DNA from: JALOKP01 sp963800865
GTDB taxonomy: Bacteria > Acidobacteriota > Polarisedimenticolia > J045
Assembly (NCBI GenBank): GCA_963800865.1
Contig: CAWDCL010000004.1
Span: 1,798,001-1,862,000 of the forward strand
Length of the DNA: 64,000 nucleotides
Direction of reading: 5' to 3'
Position 1 is the stretch's first letter, and each line of letters begins with the position of its first letter. The notes under the pieces were generated by a model, which ran no database searches, was not told where the DNA came from, and worked only from the letters and a program-made list of their open reading frames with translations. This document shows positions 32,497-40,153 of the stretch, piece after piece. A program made the translations under genes and the position numbers.

Positions 32497-33517
32497 CTAG
32501 TGCTGCGCCGCCGCCCGCCGGAGCCGGTCGTTGATCGCGTGCCCGAGTCCTTCCTCGGAGGGGAAGGGCTCGGCGATGATCGCGTCGAGCCCGGCCTCGT
32601 CCAGCTCGCGCAGCGCGCCGAAAAGGTGCCGCGCCGCCTCGACCGGGTCGGTGCCGAGGACCTCGACCGCCGCCGCCCCGGCCGGAACCGCGCCGCCGAA
32701 GAGCAGCACGCCGAAACGGCCGTCGCGCGCCGCCATCCAGGGCCGCGGCTCGAGCAGGACGGGCGTCCGTGGCGCGTAGTGGCTCTCGAGCTGTCCCGGA
32801 GCCGTGACCGGTCCGACCGACCGGCGCTCGCCGAGAGGGCCGCCCAGCACCGCCTCGAGCTCTTCGCGCCCGAGCCCGCCGGGCCGCAGCACGGTTGCAT
32901 TTCCCGAAGGATCGATCGCCACGACCGTCGACTCGAGCCCGACCTCGCACGGCCCGCCGTCCAGCACGAGTCCGATCCGGTCGCCCAGCTCGGCGGCGAC
33001 GTCCTCGGCCCGGGTCGGACTGATCCGGCCGAAGCGGTTCGCGCTGGGCGCGGCCAGCGGGACGCCGACCGCGGCGATCAGCGCCTGCGCCACCGCGTGC
33101 CGCGGCGCGCGCACGGCGACCGTCATCAGGCCCGCGGTCACGATGTCCGGGACGCGCGGCGCCTTCGGCAGCACGACCGTCAGCGGCCCAGGCCAGAAGG
33201 CGGCGAAGAGCGCGTCCGCCGCGCGGCACGCGTCGTCGCCCAGGGCCGCCGCGTCGACCAGCCCGAGCGCCGCCAGCGCCTCGACGGAGCGCGCAGCGTC
33301 CAGTCACGTGCACGATCAGCGGGTCGAAGCGCGGCCGATCCTTGACCGCGAAGACCCGCGCCACCGCCCGCTCGTCGAAACAGCACGCGGCCAGCCCGTA
33401 GACCGTCTCGGTCGGCATCCCGACCGGCTCGCCGCGCCGCAACGCTTCGACCGCGAGGCGGATCGCCTCGGGGGTCGGCGCCAGGATCCGCGCGCGCGCG
33501 CCGGGCCCGCGGTCCAC
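32497..33517 (-). CDS. L-threonylcarbamoyladenylate synthase (Sua5/YwlC type); one frame break
   Basis: Makes the threonylcarbamoyl-AMP used for t6A37 in ANN-decoding tRNAs. The N-terminal part has GEPVGMPTETVYGLAA and VFAVKDRPRFDPLIVHVTG. The rest, in another frame, has FWPGPLTVVLPKAP, VAVRAPRHAVAQALI, PLAAPSANRFGRISPT and VGLESTVVAI, then a C-terminal Sua5 domain (APGQLESHYAPRTPVLL). The frame moves +1 near 33295-33305, and adding one CG joins the parts. Start GTG at 33517, 11 nt after the upstream stop. About 340 aa, which fits Sua5 rather than the short YrdC. Confidence 0.88.
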
Positions 33518-33528
33518 GCTCGGGCCGC

Positions 33529-35406
33529 TCAGCGCGCGCCGTCGCGCGGCAGCATCGGCCGCGGGCGGGTCATCGCCTCGGGGCTGAGCAGCTCGTCCAG
33601 CTCCCGCTCCGCGATGTAGCCGCGCGCCAGCACCAGGTCGCGCACCGGCGTCCCGGTCAGCAGCGCGTCGCGCGCGATCTCGCTGGCCCGCTCGTAGCCG
33701 AGCGCCGGGACCAGCGCGGTCACGATCCCGATCGAGTGCTCGACCATCGCCCGGGTGCGCTCGGGGTGGGCCTTGATCCCGCGCAGGCACAGCCGCTCGA
33801 GGGTGTCGATGGCCGAGGTCAGCATCTCCATCGACTGCAGCAGGTTGTAGGCGATGATCGGCTCCATCACGTTGAGCTGGAGCTGCCCGGCCTCCGCTGC
33901 GAGCGTGATCGCGAGGTCGTTCCCGATCACCTGGAAGGCGACCTGGTTGACGACCTCCGGGATCACCGGGTTGACCTTCCCCGGCATGATCGACGAGCCG
34001 GGCTGGACCGCCGGCAGCTCGATCTCGGAGAGGCCGCAGCGCGGCCCGGACGAGAGCAGGCGCAGGTCGTTGCACATCTTGGAGAGCTTGACCGCGACCC
34101 GCTTGATCACCCCCGAGAAGAGCACGAAGGCCCCGGTGTCGGGGGTGGCCTCGACGAGGTTCTCGGCCCGCACCAGGTCGAGCCCGGAGATCTTCCGCAG
34201 CTCTTCGATCGCGAGCTGCGGGTAGCGCGGGTCGGCGTTGATCCCGGTCCCGATCGCGGTCCCGCCGAGGTTCAGCTCGAGGAACAGCCGGACCGCCTCG
34301 CGCAGCCGCGCGATGTCCTCGCCGGTCGTGACCGCGAAGGCCCGGAACTCCTGGCCGAGCGTCATCGGCACCGCGTCCTGGAGCTGGGTGCGGCCCATCT
34401 TCAGCACGGTCCCGAACTCGTCCGCCTTGGCGTCGAGCGTGTCCTTCAGCCGCTCCAGCGCGGCCACCAGCCCGCGCAGCGTGAACTGCGTGGCCAGCCG
34501 CAGCGCGGTCGGGTAGACGTCGTTGGTCGACTGCGAGAGGTTGACATGGTTGTTGGGGTGGCAGCCCGCGTACTCGCCGCGCGCCTGCCCGAGCAGCTCC
34601 AGCGCGCGGTTGGCGATCACTTCGTTGGCGTTCATGTTGGTCGAGGTCCCGGCCCCGCCCTGGACCATGTCGACGACGAAGTGGCCGTGGAAGTGGCCGT
34701 CGACGATCTCCTGGCTGGCGCGGTCGATCGCCGCCGCGACCTCGGGGGAGAGCAGGCCCAGCTTGCGGTTCGCCCGCGCGGCGGCCTGCTTGACCATGGC
34801 CATCGAGCGCACCAGCGCCGGGAAGTGCGACAGCCGGATCCCGGTGATCGGGAAGTTCTCGACCGCGCGCAGCGTCTGGATCCCGTAGAGCGCGTCCTGC
34901 GGGACGTCACGCTCGCCGAGCAGGTCGTGCTCGCGGCGCGTGCCGCCGGAGGCGTAGGCCTTGGCGAGCCCGACCTCGCGCGAGCTGGCGTAGGTCAGGC
35001 GGCGCGTCATCAGCCGGCCGATCCGCCCCAGGACCTCCCACGCCGCCGCGCCGTCCTCGGCCAGCGCGGTGCGCAGCGCCTCGCGCGTCAGCTCGACGAG
35101 CGCGACCCGGCCCAGCGCGCGGGCGGAGGCCGAGTGCGGCGCGTCCGAGAACATCGCCCCCTCGCCCAGCGCCTCCCCTTCGCCCATCACGATCAGCGGC
35201 TCGACGTTGCCGTGGTGCTCGCGGAAGACCTCGAGCTGGCCGTCGGCGATCAGGTAGAGCGCCTCGCGCGGCGTTCCCTGGTGGAAGAGGATCTCGCCCG
35301 GCACGAGCGCGCGGTGCCGGGCGGCCGGCGCGAGCCGGGCCAGGATCTCCTCGGGGAGGTCCTTGAATTGCGGGAACCCGCGCAGGCGGGAGAGGATGTC
35401 GTCCAT
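33529..35406 (-). CDS. aspA: Aspartate ammonia-lyase with N-terminal cyclic-nucleotide-binding-like domain
   Basis: 625 aa. Residues 1 to about 150 are a CRP-type sensor domain (LVPGEILFHQGTPREALYLI, GEALGEGAMFSDAPHSASAR). The phosphate-binding Arg of cAMP-binding proteins is replaced (PHSASA), so the ligand may differ. From about residue 160 follows a full aspartase: REHDLLGERDVPQDALYGIQ, GGAGTSTNMNANEVIANRAL, NLSQSTNDVYPTALRLA, MTLGQEFRAFA and the active-site loop GSSIMPGKVNP. It deaminates aspartate to fumarate. No DNA-binding domain. Divergent from alaX through overlapping -10-like boxes near 35446-35453. Confidence 0.88.
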   Translation of the reverse strand: MDDILSRLRGFPQFKDLPEEILARLAPAARHRALVPGEILFHQGTPREALYLIADGQLEVFREHHGNVEPLIVMGEGEALGEGAMFSDAPHSASARALGRVALVELTREALRTALAEDGAAAWEVLGRIGRLMTRRLTYASSREVGLAKAYASGGTRREHDLLGERDVPQDALYGIQTLRAVENFPITGIRLSHFPALVRSMAMVKQAAARANRKLGLLSPEVAAAIDRASQEIVDGHFHGHFVVDMVQGGAGTSTNMNANEVIANRALELLGQARGEYAGCHPNNHVNLSQSTNDVYPTALRLATQFTLRGLVAALERLKDTLDAKADEFGTVLKMGRTQLQDAVPMTLGQEFRAFAVTTGEDIARLREAVRLFLELNLGGTAIGTGINADPRYPQLAIEELRKISGLDLVRAENLVEATPDTGAFVLFSGVIKRVAVKLSKMCNDLRLLSSGPRCGLSEIELPAVQPGSSIMPGKVNPVIPEVVNQVAFQVIGNDLAITLAAEAGQLQLNVMEPIIAYNLLQSMEMLTSAIDTLERLCLRGIKAHPERTRAMVEHSIGIVTALVPALGYERASEIARDALLTGTPVRDLVLARGYIAERELDELLSPEAMTRPRPMLPRDGAR

Positions 35407-35475
35407 GAGGGCCTCGGGCCGGCGGGCTGTCGCCGGGCGGCGATTCTAGACTCGGGGACTGGAAAGGGGACACTC

Positions 35476-36681
35476 GTGCGGTTCCTTTACGAGCGCGAGC
35501 CGGCCCTGCGCGAGTGCGAGGCCGAGGTCGTCGAGACCGGTGAGACCGGGGGGCGCCCCTTCGCCGTGCTGTCGGACACGATCTTCTACCCCGAAGGGGG
35601 CGGGCAGCCGGCCGACCGCGGGACGCTGGCCGGGGTCCCGGTGCTCGACGTCCAGCGCGTCGGGGAGGCGATCCGTCACATGCTCGAGCGCCCGGTGGCT
35701 CCCGGCCCGGCGCGGCTGGTGCTCGACTGGGCCCGGCGCTTCGATCACATGCAGCAGCACACCGGGCAGCACCTCCTGAGCGCAATCGCCGAGGACCGCT
35801 TCGGCTGGCGCACGACGGCGTTCCACCTCGGGCCGGCCGTCTCCGATGTCGAGCTCGACGTCGCCGCGCTCGCAGCGGGCTCCCGGGAGGCGCTCGAGGA
35901 GGCGGTCGCGGCCGCGATCCGCGCGGCCCGGCCGGTCCGGGCGCTGCGTCTCTCCCGCGAGGACTTCGACAGGCTCCCCTCCGTGCGCACGCGCGGGCTG
36001 CCCGAGGGGCACGCCGGCGACGTGCGGCTGGTCGAGATCGAGGGGATCGACCTCAACACCTGCGGCGGGACGCACCTGGCGAGCACCGCCGAGATCGAGT
36101 CGCTGGCGCTTCTGGCGACCGAGCCGATGCGCGGCGGGACACGCGTCCATTTCGTCGCCGGGGGTCGGCTGCGCCGCCGGCTCGGGTCGCACGAGGAGCG
36201 CAATGCGCGGCTGCGGGGGCTGCTCGGTGCCCCGGAGGATGCGTTCGCGGCAACGCTCGAGGCGAAGCTCGAGCAACTGCACGGCGCCGAGCGGCGCGTG
36301 CGGCACCTCGAGCAGGAGCTGGCCGAGGCGGCGGCGACGGCGCTCGCGGCGGCGGCGGCGGTGGCCGGAGAGCGGGTGGCGGCGGCGCACTTCGGCGAGC
36401 GTGACGCGGCTTTTCTCGGCGCCGTCGCGCGCGCGCTGTCGCAGGCGCCCGGCGCGACGGTCGTGCTGCTCACCGCCGGCCCCGGGCCGACCGGCCCCTT
36501 CGTGCTCGCCGCCGGCGCCGATTTCGCGGGCGACCTTCCTGCCCTGGGCCGGCTCGTCGCGGAAGGGCTCGCCGGTCGCGGCGGCGGCAGCGGGCGGATC
36601 TTCCAGGGGAAGGCGGAGCGGATCGACCGGCGCGATGCCGTGCGCGCGGCACTGCTCCGGGCGCCGGGTGGCGCGCCGTGA
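35476..36681 (+). CDS. Alanyl-tRNA editing protein AlaX (long form)
   Basis: Hydrolyses mischarged Ser/Gly-tRNA(Ala). The first domain has FAVLSDTIFYPEGGGQPADR. The zinc site is HMQQHTGQHLL and NTCGGTHLAST (two His plus Cys/His, all present). The C-terminal region has a coiled coil (HGAERRVRHLEQELAEAAAT) and a DHHA1-like end (GRGGGSGRIFQGKAERID), as in AlaX-L. Start GTG at 35476 after GGAAAGGGGA. About 401 aa. The stop overlaps the next gene (GTGA). Confidence 0.87.
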   Translation: MRFLYEREPALRECEAEVVETGETGGRPFAVLSDTIFYPEGGGQPADRGTLAGVPVLDVQRVGEAIRHMLERPVAPGPARLVLDWARRFDHMQQHTGQHLLSAIAEDRFGWRTTAFHLGPAVSDVELDVAALAAGSREALEEAVAAAIRAARPVRALRLSREDFDRLPSVRTRGLPEGHAGDVRLVEIEGIDLNTCGGTHLASTAEIESLALLATEPMRGGTRVHFVAGGRLRRRLGSHEERNARLRGLLGAPEDAFAATLEAKLEQLHGAERRVRHLEQELAEAAATALAAAAAVAGERVAAAHFGERDAAFLGAVARALSQAPGATVVLLTAGPGPTGPFVLAAGADFAGDLPALGRLVAEGLAGRGGGSGRIFQGKAERIDRRDAVRAALLRAPGGAP

Positions 36682-37382
36682 GCGCGCCGCACCTGCTGAT
36701 CGTCGATCCCGCGGTGGAGGAACCCGAAGTGCACGGCGAGCAGGAGGTCGGGCGCGGCTGGCCCGGGCCGGTCACGATCCTGCGGCCGGCGCTCGAGCCG
36801 GCGCGCGGTCCCGGGCCCGGCTCGGCCTGCGACGCCGATGCGGTGGTGATCATGGGTTCGGCGGCCTCGGTCCACGACGCGCCGGGCTCCCGGCCGTGGC
36901 TGGGGCCGCTCGCGGAGTGGCTCGACCGGTTGCTCGCTCCGGAGGGGCCGCGCCTGCCGCTGCTCGGGATCTGCTTCGGGCACCAGCTCATCGCCCACCG
37001 CGCGGGTGGCTCGATCGGGTTCCGGATCGACGCCGCGGCGCCGCCGCTGCGCGCGATCGTGCCGACGCAGCTCTCCGGCTGCCGTCTCCTGCCGGGCGAG
37101 CAGGCGCTGACGGTGGTCGCCAGTCACCGCGAGGTCGTGACCCGGCCGCCCCCGGGCTGGGAAGTGGTCGGGCGCCGGCCGGACGGGACGCTCGACGCGC
37201 TGCAGCACCCGCGGCTCCCGTTCTTCGCGGTGCAGTTCCATCCCGAGGCGGGTCCCGGCTTCCTCGCGCGCCGCGGGATCGTGCCGGGCGGTGAGGCCCC
37301 GGACGACGCGGCCGCCTTCGCCGACGGCGCCCGGCTGCTCGAGGCCTTCCGCCGTCACGCGCTGGCGGCGCGATATCCTTAG
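36678..37382 (+). CDS. Class I glutamine amidotransferase (GMP-synthase-like GATase1)
   Basis: 234 aa. The catalytic triad is in place: nucleophile elbow LLGICFGHQLIAHRAGG (Cys) and FFAVQFHPEAGPG (His-Glu). Homologues are annotated as type 1 glutamine amidotransferases or gamma-glutamyl-hydrolase-like proteins; the acceptor is unknown because no synthetase domain is fused. Start GTG at 36678 in the alaX stop; translational coupling likely. Confidence 0.82.
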   Translation: MSAPHLLIVDPAVEEPEVHGEQEVGRGWPGPVTILRPALEPARGPGPGSACDADAVVIMGSAASVHDAPGSRPWLGPLAEWLDRLLAPEGPRLPLLGICFGHQLIAHRAGGSIGFRIDAAAPPLRAIVPTQLSGCRLLPGEQALTVVASHREVVTRPPPGWEVVGRRPDGTLDALQHPRLPFFAVQFHPEAGPGFLARRGIVPGGEAPDDAAAFADGARLLEAFRRHALAARYP

Positions 37383-37389
37383 CGACGCG

Positions 37390-38313
37390 ATGGAACGCGC
37401 CCGGAAGCTGAAGCTCGAGGATCGCGCCGCGGTGGCGGTCCTGCGCGCCGCGGGGGCGCTCCCCTTGCCGCTTGCCGGCCGGATCGGCGCCGCGGCGGGA
37501 CGCCTGCTCGCGCTGGCGCGGGGGAGCCGCCGTGTTCGCGTGGCGCAGCTCAACGTCGATCTCTGCTTTCCGGACCGCCCGGAGCAGTGGCGTCGCGAGA
37601 TCGTGACGAGGAGCCTCGTCCACGACGGCCGCGCGGCGATGGAGGCGGCGATCGCCTGGACCCGCGAGCCGGGCGCGCTGGCGCGCTACTTCCACCCCAC
37701 GACCGGGGAGGAGGTCTTCACCGGAACGCTCGCTTCCGGCCGCGGCGTGCTGTTGCTGGTGCCGCACATGGGCTCGTGGGAGGTCGTCAACCACTACGTG
37801 ACCGCGCGCACGCCGATCACGATCATGTACCTCCCGAACGAGCGCCCCGGCCTCGACGCGCTGATCTACGGCGGCCGCAACCGGCTCGGGGCGACGATGG
37901 TCCCGGCCAACGAGCAGGGGGTCCGCGCCGTGCTCCGGACGCTGCGCGCGGGGGGCGTCTCGGCGATCCTCCCCGACCAGGTCCCGGACCCGTCGGGCGG
38001 TGTCTTCGCCCCCTTCTTCGGGCACACCACGCTGACGGCGACGCTGGCCTCGAAGCTGGTGCGGGTCTCGAAGGCGGCGGCGATGACCATCGTCTGCCTG
38101 CGCGACGAGAACCGCCCGGGGTTCCGGACCGTCTTCCAGTCCGCCGACTCCCTGGTCTACGACGACGACCTCGTCGCTTCGGTAACCGGGATCAACCGCA
38201 CGGTCGAGGCGGCGATCGCGCTCGCTCCGCAGCAGTACCACTGGGCCTATCGCCGATTCAAACGCCCGCCGCCGGGGGAGCGCGACCCCTACGACGGGAA
38301 GCTCGCGCGCTAA
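37390..38313 (+). CDS. LpxL/HtrB-type lauroyl (lysophospholipid) acyltransferase
   Basis: 307 aa, family of lipid A late acyltransferases (PF03279). The N-terminal hydrophobic segment (AGALPLPLAGRIGAAAGRLL) is followed by the HxxxxE-type catalytic motif VPHMGSWEVVNHY, then LPDQVPDPSGGVFAPFFGH, and QYHWAYRRFKR at the C-terminus. It adds an acyl chain to lipid A precursors or related glycolipids at the inner membrane, which argues for a diderm envelope. TATCCT lies 10 nt before the ATG. Its end overlaps convergently with the cyclase gene. Confidence 0.85.
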   Translation: MERARKLKLEDRAAVAVLRAAGALPLPLAGRIGAAAGRLLALARGSRRVRVAQLNVDLCFPDRPEQWRREIVTRSLVHDGRAAMEAAIAWTREPGALARYFHPTTGEEVFTGTLASGRGVLLLVPHMGSWEVVNHYVTARTPITIMYLPNERPGLDALIYGGRNRLGATMVPANEQGVRAVLRTLRAGGVSAILPDQVPDPSGGVFAPFFGHTTLTATLASKLVRVSKAAAMTIVCLRDENRPGFRTVFQSADSLVYDDDLVASVTGINRTVEAAIALAPQQYHWAYRRFKRPPPGERDPYDGKLAR

Positions 38314-39063
38314 CGCGAATGGCAGCAGCGCGACGATCCGCGCCGGCGCGCCGCTCCCGCCGCGGATCGGCAGCGGCAGCGCGACGACCAGGAAGCCCCG
38401 CGGCGGCAGCTCGTCGAGTCGCGCCAGGTTCTCGAGGACGACGACGCCCCGCGGCAGGAGCGCGCGGTGCGCCGCGAGGTCGGGCGAGTCGCCTGGGTCG
38501 ATCCCCGCGGTGTCGATCCCGACCGCGGCGACGCCCCGCTCGACGGCGAGCCAGCGCGCCGCCTCGCGGTCGAGGCCCGGGAAGGCGAGCGCCGCGGCGC
38601 CGGTCTCCGTGCGATCGGCCGTTCCGAGGTAGCGCAGCGCGTCGGGCCAGCGCGACGACCAGCCGGTGGCGACCAGCACGATCGAGCCCGCTACCAGTGC
38701 GCCGTGCCGCGCCTCCCATTCCTCGAAGACGGCCCGCGTGACGCGGGCCAGCGGGTCGCCGCCGACCGCGCCGCGGGCGTCGACGCACGCCCCCTCGCCG
38801 ACCAGCTGCTCGAGCGGCAGCGCCTCGACCGTCAGCCCCCCGGTGACGAAGTGCGCGGGCGCATCGATGTGCGTGCCGAAGTGCTCGGGAGAGGAGAAGC
38901 GGTGCGCGACGAGCCGCGTGCCATCGGTGAGGAACGCCTCCTCCGGCGCCTCGAGCCGGAACGGCGGCTCGCCGGGCCAGGCACAGCCCGCCCCGTCGAG
39001 CGGGTGCGTCAGGTCGATCGCACGGAAGCGGGGCAGGGGGGAGTCGGGCGGCTTCGCGATCAT
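38310..39063 (-). CDS. Cyclase-family (kynurenine formamidase-like) hydrolase; end uncertain
   Basis: Starts MIAKPPDSPLPRFRAIDLTH. The metal-binding family motif appears as HFGTHIDAPAHFV; further segments are GSIVLVATGWSSRWPDA, GVAAVGIDTAGIDPGDSPDL and PRGVVVLENLARLDELPP. This matches the metal-dependent cyclase family (PF04199). After RIVALLP the frame runs on antisense through the acyltransferase gene. A single CG restored near 38321-38345 would bring in a TAG at 38310-38312, giving about 251 aa, the usual length. Confidence 0.78.
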
Positions 39064-39071
39064 CGCCTGCC

Positions 39072-39077
39072 ATCGTA
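39072..39077 (-). promoter_or_regulatory. -10-like TACGAT for the cyclase gene
   Basis: On the minus strand TACGAT ends 8 nt before the ATG at 39063, with no Shine-Dalgarno sequence between. A leaderless transcript is predicted. It lies back-to-back with the truA box (39092-39097). Confidence 0.45.
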
Positions 39078-39091
39078 GCGCGGACGGCGTG

Positions 39092-39097
39092 CATAAT
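39092..39097 (+). promoter_or_regulatory. -10-like CATAAT for truA
   Basis: CATAAT ends 6 nt before the truA ATG at 39104, so the transcript would start on or next to the start codon. No ribosome binding site is visible. Confidence 0.45.
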
Positions 39098-39103
39098 GCG
39101 GGC

Positions 39104-40153
39104 ATGCCCACCTATCGCGTGATCGTCGAGTACGAAGGGACGCGCTATCGCGGCTGGCAGGAGCAGGAGAACGCCCGAACCGTCGGCGGCGAGCTGCGGC
39201 GCGCGCTCGCCCGGGCCGCGGGCCCGGTGCTCGACCTGGGCGCGTCGGGACGCACCGACGCCGGCGTGCACGCGCTGGCGCAGGTGGCCCACCTGCGGCT
39301 GGCGCGCTCGATCGACGTCGGCGAGGTGCGGCGCCAGGTGAACGAGCTACTGCCGACGGACATCGAGGTGCTGGCCCTCGAGCTCGCGCCGGAGCGGTTC
39401 CACGCGCGCCACGACGCGCTGCTGCGCAGTTACGTCTACCAGCTGTCGCGGCGCCGCACCGCCTTCGCCAAGCCGTTCGTCTGGTGGGTCAAGCGCCCGC
39501 TCGACACGGAACGCCTGCGGGAGGCCTGGTCGATGCTCGTCGGGCGCCACGACTTCGCCCGCTTCTGCGAGCAGCCGGCATCGCACCCGAGCACGGTCGT
39601 CGTCGTCGAGCGCGCCGAAGTCGCCGAGGACGGCGATCTCGTGCTGCTGCGCCTCGTGGCGTCGCACTTCCTGTGGAAGATGGTGCGGCGCCTGATCGGG
39701 ACGGCGGTCGAGGTCGGCAGCGGCGACCTGCCGCCCGACCTGTTCGCGCACATGATCGCGGGCTACGAGTTGCCGGGGACCACGGGCGGGCCGGCGGCGT
39801 GGACGGCACCCCCCTCGGGGCTTTTCCTCGAGCGGGCGATCTACACCGGCGATCCGCCGCTGCCCGCGCTGGCCGCGATCACGCCGGTGACGACGGCGCC
39901 GGCCGGCGCGCCCGTCCTGGCGGTCAGGACAGCGAACCGAGCCGGCTCACGATCTGCTCCCGGAAGAGAGCGTCGCGACGATAGATCCCGTGGCAGCGCC
40001 GGCAGACCGGCTGGGGCTGGCCCCCGAGATGCGGCTGGAGCGTCGCGCGGGAGCGCGCGGCCGCGGGACGGTGCTCCCCGCAAAGGGGGCACAGGAAGGC
40101 CGGGACCGCCGCGGCGGCCTCCCGGCCGGCCTCCCGCGCGTCCGGTTCGTTGA
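39104..40153 (+). CDS. truA: tRNA pseudouridine(38-40) synthase TruA; 3' end uncertain
   Basis: The catalytic Asp is D52 in GASGRTDAGVHALAQVAHL. Other TruA segments are YRVIVEYEGTRYRGWQEQEN, FHARHDALLRSYVYQLSRR, VGRHDFARFCEQPASHP and FLWKMVRRLIGTAVEVGSG. Family similarity ends near residue 275 (about 39930), close to the convergent stop of the next gene at 39924. The frame then stays open to 40153 over that gene, so a stop has probably been lost to an indel. The true product is likely 270-280 aa. Confidence 0.88.
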   Translation: MPTYRVIVEYEGTRYRGWQEQENARTVGGELRRALARAAGPVLDLGASGRTDAGVHALAQVAHLRLARSIDVGEVRRQVNELLPTDIEVLALELAPERFHARHDALLRSYVYQLSRRRTAFAKPFVWWVKRPLDTERLREAWSMLVGRHDFARFCEQPASHPSTVVVVERAEVAEDGDLVLLRLVASHFLWKMVRRLIGTAVEVGSGDLPPDLFAHMIAGYELPGTTGGPAAWTAPPSGLFLERAIYTGDPPLPALAAITPVTTAPAGAPVLAVRTANRAGSRSAPGRERRDDRSRGSAGRPAGAGPRDAAGASRGSARPRDGAPRKGGTGRPGPPRRPPGRPPARPVR

